This document shows positions 8,914-17,023 of a stretch of 64,000 bases of DNA, piece after piece. The stretch covers positions 108,408-172,407 of the forward strand of contig CAYGUA010000008.1 in NCBI GenBank assembly GCA_964353015.1, read 5' to 3'. The notes under the pieces are model-generated. The model was given only the letters and a program-made list of their open reading frames with translations. It had not been told where the DNA came from and searched no databases. Numbering within the stretch: position 1 is the first letter of the stretch; each line of letters begins with the position of its first letter. Source of the DNA: JAMZMI01 sp964353015 (GTDB lineage Bacteria; Bacteroidota; Bacteroidia; Cytophagales; Cyclobacteriaceae). Position numbers and translations under genes: made by a program.

Positions 8914-10864
8914 AGGTAATTTCTAGTTTGGACAAACCAGCCTGAACTTCAGGGGCAGTCATAAAAAGATCCCACAAAAGGCCAGTTCGATAGTTTTCAA
9001 TCATGACAATAATCGGCCCTTGATCAATTGCCAATGTAGAATTTGCCCACCAACCATCATTGACATTGTAAGCATCATAAAAGCCGTATTCGCCCCAAAG
9101 CCTGTCTCCCAATATGTAATAAAAATATCGTAATGCCTTCATTGATTCCTCAGGAGTATATGGAAAAGAAGAAAGAGCAGCCGTGGGAGTGATAGTACCA
9201 TTATCGTTGGTAGGCTCGTGAGCGCTATATCCGCCTGGTTCATCACTTGCAGTCAAGCCCCATGCAGACTCATGGTAATCAATATGACCTCTTGGGTTTC
9301 GCACACAGTGTTCATAATTAATTAAACTATGAGCAGTATTTTGCTCCCAATAGTTGGCGTAGCTATCCTGTAGATTTCGAGGATCTAAGCCAAGAAAACT
9401 ATAATGCGCAAAAAATAATGGCCCACCGTAATCATAACCTAAAGGCAAGGTTATCCCAAAAAATTGTTTTCCATTCTTCACTCCTCCACTTCTCATCCAC
9501 CCCTCGTGATACGCCTCCTTTGCAATGGTATGTGTTGTTGATGAGGCCGCCAAGACATATGTGATCATGGCCTCATAATATCCACGAAGTGCAAAATTCA
9601 TTTCAAAATTGTAGTTTGGCGACCAATGCCAAAAAAGTACGTTTTGTCCACCTCTGGTGTACCAATCCCACTCGACATCATTCCATAAGACATTGATCCG
9701 GTCGATGATTGCTGATTCTCTGGTCACATTTACATCCAGATACTGCCGAAAAGTAAGAAGACCTTGAAATAAGAAAGAAGTTTCCACCAAATCACCGCCA
9801 TTGTCCTTTGTGCTAAATGGAATCACATCGCCAGTCACATCATCCATCCAATGAGAATAAGCACCGTGAAAACGATCAGCCTTTTCCAAAAATGTCAGAA
9901 TTTTCTCCATTCTTTCAAGACCTTGATCTCTTGTGATAAAAGATCTTTCTATGCCCACAATCAGTGACATGATGCCAAATCCTGATCCTCCTGAGGTGAT
10001 GACGTTTCCTGAATTATTTCGCTCGCGCGCCAAGCCACTTTGTGGACCCGCATGATCATAAAAATACTTGAAAGTCTGACTTTGAACTTTAGTCAGCAGC
10101 TCTTCATCCGATATTTCAGGAAACTTTAATGTACTGTCAACTTTGGCATAAAAGAGACTTTTCAAAGCTCCCAATTCCAACCCTTCGTAACTGTACCCTT
10201 CACTGATTTCAAGGGTATGTTTCTTTAAAGAGATGAGTGGTTCATTTATTGTTACATCCAATATTTTTTGATCATCGGATAAGTCCAGACTAAGACTATA
10301 ATTTTTTTGGTTGTTGTAAATCCGAAGGTGATCCGAAATGGTGGCATCAACTGCTGCGGAGAATTGAAAATGAAAAACTGGATTTAAGGATACATTGCCA
10401 ACTCTAGCCGTAACAAGAATATTTTTATTATCCACAGTAAGCTCATTGAGATATAGATTTCCTGATTGGATTGAAATGGTTAATTCTAATGTTGAAAATA
10501 TTTGCCCATCTACACCTCTGAGCTGATTATCAATGGTTAGTCGATATGAGCGACCATGTTTTAAGGATGGATTGATCGAAAGAAAACCATCTGAAAATGA
10601 ATAGGCATAATTGCTTTCTGTAGCATCAAGAATATCCGTAATGCTTAAGGAAATATTTACTGTGCTGGTATCAATACTGATAGGTAAGCCAATTTTAATA
10701 AGTGGATTGATATTATCAATTTGAAGCGTATCCCCTGCAGTCACAACTTTGCCATCCACGAGTAATAATGTAGCTGAAAATTCTATAGCTGGATCTTCTT
10801 CATTATTACACGAAACAAGTATTGTGAGATTTACTAAAAGGATCAGGAATAGAGCTCTTACCAT
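8906..10864 (-). CDS. GH144-type endo-beta-1,2-glucanase with Ig-like domains, probably surface
   Basis: 652 residues: lipoprotein signal with lipobox LVSC (C19), two Ig-like beta-sandwich segments (about 28-130 and 135-240), then a GH144 domain (about 250-650) homologous to the next gene (SQTFKYFYDHAG, VITSGGSGFG, NGGDLVETSFL, FWHWSPNYNF, IDQGPIIVMIENYRTG). The residues after the lipid cysteine, NNEEDP, are acidic and resemble the surface-export signal, so this copy probably acts outside the cell on long glucan. The Ig domains may serve as a spacer. It lies 71 bases after the LamG gene, with a strong hairpin between. Confidence 0.88.
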   Translation of the reverse strand: MVRALFLILLVNLTILVSCNNEEDPAIEFSATLLLVDGKVVTAGDTLQIDNINPLIKIGLPISIDTSTVNISLSITDILDATESNYAYSFSDGFLSINPSLKHGRSYRLTIDNQLRGVDGQIFSTLELTISIQSGNLYLNELTVDNKNILVTARVGNVSLNPVFHFQFSAAVDATISDHLRIYNNQKNYSLSLDLSDDQKILDVTINEPLISLKKHTLEISEGYSYEGLELGALKSLFYAKVDSTLKFPEISDEELLTKVQSQTFKYFYDHAGPQSGLARERNNSGNVITSGGSGFGIMSLIVGIERSFITRDQGLERMEKILTFLEKADRFHGAYSHWMDDVTGDVIPFSTKDNGGDLVETSFLFQGLLTFRQYLDVNVTRESAIIDRINVLWNDVEWDWYTRGGQNVLFWHWSPNYNFEMNFALRGYYEAMITYVLAASSTTHTIAKEAYHEGWMRSGGVKNGKQFFGITLPLGYDYGGPLFFAHYSFLGLDPRNLQDSYANYWEQNTAHSLINYEHCVRNPRGHIDYHESAWGLTASDEPGGYSAHEPTNDNGTITPTAALSSFPYTPEESMKALRYFYYILGDRLWGEYGFYDAYNVNDGWWANSTLAIDQGPIIVMIENYRTGLLWDLFMTAPEVQAGLSKLEITYE

Positions 10865-10881
10865 AGAAAATTTGTAGAAAT

Positions 10882-10909
10882 AAAGGGTTTCGGAAATCCG
10901 AAACCCTTT
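10882..10909 (-). terminator. Intra-locus hairpin (attenuator or partial terminator)
   Basis: A perfect 12-base-pair stem, AAAGGGTTTCGG with CCGAAACCCTTT, around a four-base loop. On the transcribed strand it is followed by TTTATTTC. It separates susC-susD-LamG from the enzyme genes and would lower enzyme expression relative to the uptake genes, or mark an mRNA processing point. Confidence 0.6.
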
Positions 10910-10935
10910 ATGTTAATGTAAATCAAATATGTTAT

Positions 10936-12231
10936 TTATGGTTTTTCTGAATTGTACAATGCCGCAATCTGAGTTTCTGAAAGCGTGGCATGGAAAATTC
11001 TGATATCATCCAATTGACCTTTGAAATGATTCGCAGTAGGAAAATCATATCCTCCCCAAGCCTCAGTATCCCATAATGTACCAGCTCTTGACTGAATAAA
11101 TCCAAAAGCCAATTCATTGACAACTTCTGGTGCAACACCACCATACTTCAAACCAGTCACACTTCTTTTAGTATCACCATCAGGCCATAAATCGTAATCA
11201 AAACTCTTCATTTTCAAGCCGTTGTAATACAAGGTTCCCTTTTTCTCAGCACCATCATACGTGTAAACCACCTGAGTCCACACATCTTTCAAGTATAATG
11301 CTGCCATATCTTCCGGGGTTACGACTCTTGCGTAATCCCAACCTTGCCATCCGCCAGTTGATGCATCAGTAGCATTTGAAGGAAACCACATGTCTTCAGT
11401 AACTGTAGTAGGATCGCCCGTACCAGCATCTGTTGCTGCGTAACGAATGGCAAATTTGGCACCATCATAGCCACCAAACACTTCAAATTGAAGACCATAA
11501 AAAGCACCCAATCCTATAACAAAATGCCCCGTTGGATCACCTGTTGCATTTACATGCCCGTCAGATTCTGTCTTCATCCAGAAGCTCAAAGTGAAATTTT
11601 CGCCATCGATTAATAAATCTCCACCCGGGATTTCGATGATACTTGCATCACCATCAAATTTTGCAGACTTACCTGCCTTATCTGAACGACCATCAACATA
11701 AGTCATGGCTACTTCAGTACCATGATTTGCCCCTTGCTGATCCTGCGCATCGCCATCATTGAAATTCCAATAAGCTACCTGACCATCTGGAACCAAAATA
11801 CCTTCTACGGAGAAAGTTCTGGTAATTGCTGAAGACAATACTTCACCTTCACTAGAAGCCAATCCGGCACCAAAGCTTAAAGAAAATGATGCTCCTTCTC
11901 TCAGCGCTTCACTTGGAGTAATGGTTATTGTTGCATCAGAAACATTTACAGCTGCATTAACAACAATACTTTCAGTCGTATTGGTAAGCACAATATTTGA
12001 TGCTGTAGCTGTAGCGGCATCCACATTTGTTGAAAACACAGCCGTAATCACTGCTCCACGAAGTACATCCTCCGCGGAAGTGGCACCATTCAAATCAGCA
12101 TCACCAGCCGTCAGGCTAACCAAAGTAAGCGCAACTGGATCAGTCGCATCATCACCACAGTTTACAAAAAAAGCAGTAGCACCAAATAGTGCCAACATAC
12201 TTCCCATTAATTTTACTTTTTTCATTTTCAT
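10936..12231 (-). CDS. LamG/concanavalin-fold lipoprotein of the glucan locus (possible surface glycan-binding protein)
   Basis: 431 residues. The lipobox is FFVNC (C25) followed by GDDATD, an acidic export-like signal. An Ig-like domain (about 33-148; TFSVEGIL at its end) precedes a LamG/jelly-roll domain (about 150-430; VAYWNFNDGDAQD, FTLSFWMKTE, LDDIRIFHATLSETQIAALYN). The position directly after susD is where Bacteroidota loci usually encode the surface glycan-binding protein, so I infer that role. LamG folds can also be catalytic, but no glycosidase motif was recognised. An in-frame ATG two codons later (12225) is also possible. Confidence 0.8.
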   Translation of the reverse strand: MKMKKVKLMGSMLALFGATAFFVNCGDDATDPVALTLVSLTAGDADLNGATSAEDVLRGAVITAVFSTNVDAATATASNIVLTNTTESIVVNAAVNVSDATITITPSEALREGASFSLSFGAGLASSEGEVLSSAITRTFSVEGILVPDGQVAYWNFNDGDAQDQQGANHGTEVAMTYVDGRSDKAGKSAKFDGDASIIEIPGGDLLIDGENFTLSFWMKTESDGHVNATGDPTGHFVIGLGAFYGLQFEVFGGYDGAKFAIRYAATDAGTGDPTTVTEDMWFPSNATDASTGGWQGWDYARVVTPEDMAALYLKDVWTQVVYTYDGAEKKGTLYYNGLKMKSFDYDLWPDGDTKRSVTGLKYGGVAPEVVNELAFGFIQSRAGTLWDTEAWGGYDFPTANHFKGQLDDIRIFHATLSETQIAALYNSEKP

Positions 12232-12279
12232 CAGTTTAGTTTAATAGATATTATTTGTTATTAGTTGTATTCATTTTGA

Positions 12280-13770
12280 TTAATTGTAACCTTCATTTTG
12301 AGTTAGGCTTCCCTGAGTGAGATCTCTTTCTATTTGAGGAATTGGCATCAATTCATGTGTACCTGCTATGAATCCCAATGGACCTAACACAGTCGCTGCT
12401 CTCCCTGTTCTTACCAAATCCCAGAATCTATGCCCTTCAAGCGCCAATTCGTGTCTTCGCTCATTCATGATAGCATCAGCCAATAAATCATGATCCGTCA
12501 CCGTGATGTCTGGAAGAATTGCAGGATTACCTTCACGGGCTCTCAAGCGCACCTGATTCAAATAAAGTAGTGCTTTTGTTGGATCACTGGTTTCATTTGC
12601 AGCTTCAGCGGCCATGAGTAAGACATCTGCATAACGCATGATTCTGCGATTATGGCCTTGTGTAGGCGCTACAATATTTCCAGGCGTCCATACTTTTTGA
12701 TTGTAACACTCGATTTCAATTAAATTGTTGTCGGCATCACGCGTTTCATCTGGAGTCAGACCATCACCTGATATAGTGACTCCATCAATGACTTCACCTA
12801 AATAAAGCACGGTTGATTCCAGTCTTGGGTCATCCGCCTCGAAAGAATTGATTAAGTCGAGACTGGGTCTATTAAATCCCCAGCCTCGATTTGGGGTACC
12901 TCTTACTCCCTGCACATTTGCGTAGAAGTTAGTTCCGTTTTGTATTCCTTCAAGTAAACCATCAACAGCACCTACCTCAAAAACAGACTCAACGCTAAAT
13001 TCACCATTCACACTATTGGCATCATCAAAATCAGGTTCCAGGTTATATTGTGTGGAACTTATCACAGCTTCCAGCTGGTCTAATGCATCTTCATATCTTT
13101 TTTGATAAAGATATACTTTACCCAAAAGTCCTTGTGCTGCGCCTTTTGTTGCTCTTCCTTGCTCAGAAGTAGGGATTTCAGACTTAAGTTTAAGAAATGG
13201 GATTGCCTCAGTTAAGTCAGACTCAATTTGAGAATAAACATCAGCGGCTGTAGCCCTCACTTCTCCAAATGCTGGAGTTGTGTTTAAAATCAAAGGCACG
13301 CCACCCCACGCGCGTACTGCTTCAAAATAAAGTTGTGCCCTTACAAATTTGGCTTGAGCAATGTAGTTTTCTTTTAAATCTTCGTCCATTGCAATTTCGG
13401 GAACCAACTCAATCACTACATTGGTTCGCTTGATACCTGTATATACAGTATTCCACCATGGACCCAAATTATTACTCGTAGGTGTAAACTGGAAGGTATC
13501 AAAAGGGCCAATTGTGGATGCCGCATCATCAGGATTACTTCCTTTTCGTGCATCATCTGACATGATATCATCTATTGGAAACAATCCGGTATTATATCCC
13601 GATTCTCTAAATACATAATAACATGCATTTGTAGCAGCCAGAGCATCTGACTCAGAGACTGGAAAAGATGCCTGGGTCAATGAATTTTGAAGTGGTTTAT
13701 CCAATAAATCGTCACAGGCCATTGCGCCAATGAGTAAACCAACGAGAAGCATTGTTCTATAAATATTCAT
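12280..13770 (-). CDS. SusD/RagB-family outer-membrane glycan-binding lipoprotein
   Basis: 496 residues from ATG 13770. SusD lipoproteins close over the SusC barrel and capture oligosaccharide. The lipobox is GAMAC (C19) followed by DDLLDKPLQNSLT, a typical SusD start. TPR-type helices run through the middle (YIAQAKFVRAQLYFEAVRAWGGVPL). The C-terminal signature RRHELALEGHRFWDLVRTGRA is diagnostic. I start at 13770 rather than at 13821 because it gives the correct signal peptide, sits 7 bases after the susC stop and is preceded by GGTGGAA. The next gene follows after 48 bases. Confidence 0.95.
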   Translation of the reverse strand: MNIYRTMLLVGLLIGAMACDDLLDKPLQNSLTQASFPVSESDALAATNACYYVFRESGYNTGLFPIDDIMSDDARKGSNPDDAASTIGPFDTFQFTPTSNNLGPWWNTVYTGIKRTNVVIELVPEIAMDEDLKENYIAQAKFVRAQLYFEAVRAWGGVPLILNTTPAFGEVRATAADVYSQIESDLTEAIPFLKLKSEIPTSEQGRATKGAAQGLLGKVYLYQKRYEDALDQLEAVISSTQYNLEPDFDDANSVNGEFSVESVFEVGAVDGLLEGIQNGTNFYANVQGVRGTPNRGWGFNRPSLDLINSFEADDPRLESTVLYLGEVIDGVTISGDGLTPDETRDADNNLIEIECYNQKVWTPGNIVAPTQGHNRRIMRYADVLLMAAEAANETSDPTKALLYLNQVRLRAREGNPAILPDITVTDHDLLADAIMNERRHELALEGHRFWDLVRTGRAATVLGPLGFIAGTHELMPIPQIERDLTQGSLTQNEGYN

Positions 13771-13777
13771 TTCCACC
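13771..13777 (-). promoter_or_regulatory. Shine-Dalgarno-like site before susD
   Basis: On the coding strand the whole gap between the susC TAA and the susD ATG is GGTGGAA. Purine-rich sites are uncommon in this window, so it supports the chosen susD start and coupling to susC. Confidence 0.5.
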
Positions 13778-16759
13778 TTAGTTAAAAGTAATGTTGATTC
13801 CACCTGAATAAACTGTAGCAACGGGATATACGCTTGTATCTATTCCATTGAATATGGCTCCACCGTTTGCGACCTCTGGCGAATACCCTGGGAATTTAGT
13901 CTTCGTGAAAAGATTTGTGCCAGACACAAAAACCCTCATTTTATTTACGAATAATTTTTCAGAAAAAGTAGCAGGAATAGTGTAGCTCAAAGTCACATTT
14001 CTTAATCTGATGAAATCTCCTTTGTAAATAAATCGATCAGATGGACTAAAATTAGGACCACCCGCTGTAGCTCGTGGTTCTGTATTGCTGGTGCCTTCTC
14101 CTCGCCAATAGTTACCTACATGTGATTCAAAATTGTACAAGGCCGGTCTCACAATTTCTTTCAAATTATAAATTTTGTTTCCTCCTTGTCCCTGAAAATC
14201 CATTGAGAAATCAAAACTCTTATAAGAAGCACTTGCCGAAAGACCATACATGAAAGTGGGTATAGGAGAACCTAGATTAACAAAATCGGAAGTATTGATT
14301 TTCCCATCATCATTGGCATCAACAAATATTAAATCCCCAGGCTCAGCGGTTGACAAATGTGGCATACTACTGATTTGATCTGCATTCTGAAATATTCCTG
14401 CTGTTTCATATCCATAAAAAGAACCAATCGGAATACCTGGTACTGTTCGGGTAACAGTGAATCCATTATAAAAAGCAAAAAGCGCATCATCCGTACCACC
14501 AGTTCCACTCACTTTTTTGGTTGTGTTTTTTAAATGTGTATAGTTGGCAGCAAGTCTATATTCAAAGTCTCCGATTGATTCACGCCATGCCGCAGTTACT
14601 TCAATACCTTCATTTAACACTCTGCCCGCGTTATAGAAAACACTTCCTCCACTATTCCCATAATAACCTGGTACCTGCAAGGCAACTAAAATATCGTAAG
14701 TGTTTTTCCGGAAATAATCAATCTCTCCAGTCAACTTATCATTCATCAATCCAAATTCAAATCCCACATCAATCGTCTCTGTAGATTCCCATTTCAGATT
14801 TGGGTTTCCAAGTCTGCCGAACGACTGACCAATAAACTGCTCCTCATTAGGCCCAAACACACCGTTTATACCATCTGCAATTGTGGAATATCCTTCTTTA
14901 TATGGGATCTTTTCATTCCCAACTATCCCCCAACTTGCACGCAGTTTTGCATTTGACAGTATGGCAATGTCTTGCATAAAGGACTCATTGATCAAATTCC
15001 AACCTACAGCCAGTGAAGGAAAAGAACCCCATTTGTTGCTGCTCAAAAATTTCGACGATCCATCACGACGAATGGTGGCAGTAAAAAGATATCTACTATC
15101 ATAGGAATAGTTAATTCTTCCCAAATAGGAAACCATTGAATAATAGTTATTGTCATCATCAATGCCATTATTGATTGAAGAGGCTACAAAATTATTTTGA
15201 GTGAGGTACCAAAAATCCTCATCAGATCGAAGCAAATTCTGTCCGCTTCCCGAAACAAACTCATTGTTGTTGTCTTGTGTTGTATAACCCACCAATGCAT
15301 TGATTCGACTTTTCCCAAATATCTTCTGATAAGTCAAGGTATTTTCCCATAACCAGTTTTGAACTGTAGCATATTTCCTTCTGACATCATCTATGGCATT
15401 ATTTTGAGTGGCAGAAACGTAATATGCCGGGGTATATCCTTTTTCCTCGGTGTAAGAAAAATTCGGTCCATAGCTCATCTTGAAATGAAAATCCTTTGCA
15501 ATGTCCATTTCCAAAAAGAAATTACCCACCATTCTCAAAGATTTAGAATGACTATTGGTGTATTCCAAATCTGCTAGCACGTTCCCCACACCAGGTACCT
15601 CAGAAAATCCACCTGAAGCATTGTAAGGTGCAATATTCGGTTGTGCTCTATAAACATTGAAGGGTGCCCCGCCTGCCGTTGATTGGCTTTTCTGCGGAAT
15701 GAAACTCAAGTTATGACCAAGCTTCATCCATTTAGTAATTTGATAATCGTTATTAACCCGGATGCTTATTCTTTCAAAATTTGATTTGGGGATGATCCCA
15801 CTTTGCCTGAAGTAGCCTACACTAAAATAATATTGGCTTTTCTCATTAGATCCAGCAACTGAGACTTGATAATTTTCAATTGGCGCAGCTCTAAATAATT
15901 CATCCTGCCAGTCCGTGTTAGGAAGCGCATCAAGATTATTGTATGTTCCTGGAGTAATGGCATTCACAACTTCTGAAAATGCTCTTCCATCAAGCAAATC
16001 AATTTTCTTTTGTAATGATTGCACACTTACTTCGGCAGAAGCATTAATTATTGGTTTTCCTTGACCTTTTTTACCTCTTTTCGTCGTAATCATGATCACA
16101 CCATTGGCTCCCCTATTTCCATAAATAGCAGTCGCCGAAGCATCTTTCAAGACTTCAAGACTTTCAATATCATTTGAATTAATAAATCCGATATCATCTA
16201 GAATAACTCCATCAACTACATAGACTGGATTGTTATTATTAAAGGTTCCGACACCTCTGATTCTAACCGTTGGTGCAGCACCCGGTTCACCGGAAAAATT
16301 ATTCACCTGCACACCAGCAACCTTCCCTTGCAAAGCTTGAAGAGGATTAGAGGATGGTATTTTCACAAGATCTTCAGCCTTGACACTTGCAACAGATCCG
16401 GTAAGATCACTTTTACGAATAGAACCGTATCCGATCACCACTACTTCTTCTAGCTCAGCTACATTTAAATCAAGTGATATGTTGAAGGTTGATTTATTTC
16501 CTACATCAATAACCTGAGAAATATATCCGATGTAAGAACATTCGAGTTGAACATCACCAGATGATATCTTCAATCTAAAATTCCCATCAAGATCAGATAC
16601 CGTCCCATTAGAAGTTCCTTTTTCAAGGATGGTTGCTCCTATTAAACCTTCTTTTGTATCTGTATCTACAACTTGTCCACTGATTTCAAATGATTGAGCA
16701 CTTGCTAAATGGACAAATAGCAATGTTAGGAATGTGAAGATTGGTCGGAAGTTTCTCAT
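13778..16759 (-). CDS. SusC/RagA-family TonB-dependent outer-membrane transporter
   Basis: 993 residues from ATG 16759. The signal peptide (MRNFRPIFTFLTLLFVHLASA-Q) is followed by a carboxypeptidase-D-like domain (about 25-105), the TonB-box region ELEEVVVIGYGS, the plug domain (about 115-230; VRIRGVGTFNNNNPVYVVDG) and a 22-strand barrel ending in ...GGINITFN. It imports oligosaccharides using TonB energy, working with SusD. The longer frame to 16807 adds 16 basic residues that spoil the signal peptide, so I reject that start. First gene of the locus; the promoter should lie in 16760-17016. Confidence 0.96.
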   Translation of the reverse strand: MRNFRPIFTFLTLLFVHLASAQSFEISGQVVDTDTKEGLIGATILEKGTSNGTVSDLDGNFRLKISSGDVQLECSYIGYISQVIDVGNKSTFNISLDLNVAELEEVVVIGYGSIRKSDLTGSVASVKAEDLVKIPSSNPLQALQGKVAGVQVNNFSGEPGAAPTVRIRGVGTFNNNNPVYVVDGVILDDIGFINSNDIESLEVLKDASATAIYGNRGANGVIMITTKRGKKGQGKPIINASAEVSVQSLQKKIDLLDGRAFSEVVNAITPGTYNNLDALPNTDWQDELFRAAPIENYQVSVAGSNEKSQYYFSVGYFRQSGIIPKSNFERISIRVNNDYQITKWMKLGHNLSFIPQKSQSTAGGAPFNVYRAQPNIAPYNASGGFSEVPGVGNVLADLEYTNSHSKSLRMVGNFFLEMDIAKDFHFKMSYGPNFSYTEEKGYTPAYYVSATQNNAIDDVRRKYATVQNWLWENTLTYQKIFGKSRINALVGYTTQDNNNEFVSGSGQNLLRSDEDFWYLTQNNFVASSINNGIDDDNNYYSMVSYLGRINYSYDSRYLFTATIRRDGSSKFLSSNKWGSFPSLAVGWNLINESFMQDIAILSNAKLRASWGIVGNEKIPYKEGYSTIADGINGVFGPNEEQFIGQSFGRLGNPNLKWESTETIDVGFEFGLMNDKLTGEIDYFRKNTYDILVALQVPGYYGNSGGSVFYNAGRVLNEGIEVTAAWRESIGDFEYRLAANYTHLKNTTKKVSGTGGTDDALFAFYNGFTVTRTVPGIPIGSFYGYETAGIFQNADQISSMPHLSTAEPGDLIFVDANDDGKINTSDFVNLGSPIPTFMYGLSASASYKSFDFSMDFQGQGGNKIYNLKEIVRPALYNFESHVGNYWRGEGTSNTEPRATAGGPNFSPSDRFIYKGDFIRLRNVTLSYTIPATFSEKLFVNKMRVFVSGTNLFTKTKFPGYSPEVANGGAIFNGIDTSVYPVATVYSGGINITFN

Positions 16760-16764
16760 TTGGG

Positions 16765-16777
16765 TTTGCAAACGTTT
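16765..16777. promoter_or_regulatory. Overlapping palindromes just before susC
   Basis: TTTGCAAACGTTT contains two overlapping palindromes (TTTGCAAA and AAACGTTT), recalling operators of LacI-type or other dimeric repressors. It lies 6 bases upstream of the susC ATG, so binding would act on early elongation or on the leader. Weak evidence. Confidence 0.25.
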
Positions 16778-16991
16778 TCTAATTATGCAATAATATAGAT
16801 TTCGCAATCAAACACCAATATTTTAAAAATATAATATATTGGAATAATTCAATTATAAAATAAATATGAGATTCATATTTACAATCACTGTTACGCTTTA
16901 ATGTCAATGAAATTTTAACCAATTGAAGCCATAATTTCAATTTTTAAAAAAATCAGTTCCGCTTTAGACACAAAAAACTGGTCGGAAAATA

Positions 16992-17023
16992 TTCTTTAAA
17001 AAATCCAATCGATTTTTTAAGAA
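16992..17023 (-). terminator. AT-rich hairpin at the end of the sensor-regulator gene
   Basis: An imperfect inverted repeat, TTCTT(T)AAAAAATC with GATTTTTTAAGAA, overlaps the stop codon of the regulator. It may end that transcript before the susC promoter. The stem is almost all A-T pairs, so its strength is doubtful. Confidence 0.35.

Noticed and set aside
7558..10864. True glucoamylase (starch) activity for the two GH144 genes
   Set aside because: The glycoamylase-like family name is historical; there are no GH13, GH15 or SusG-type genes in the locus and GH3 is beta-specific.
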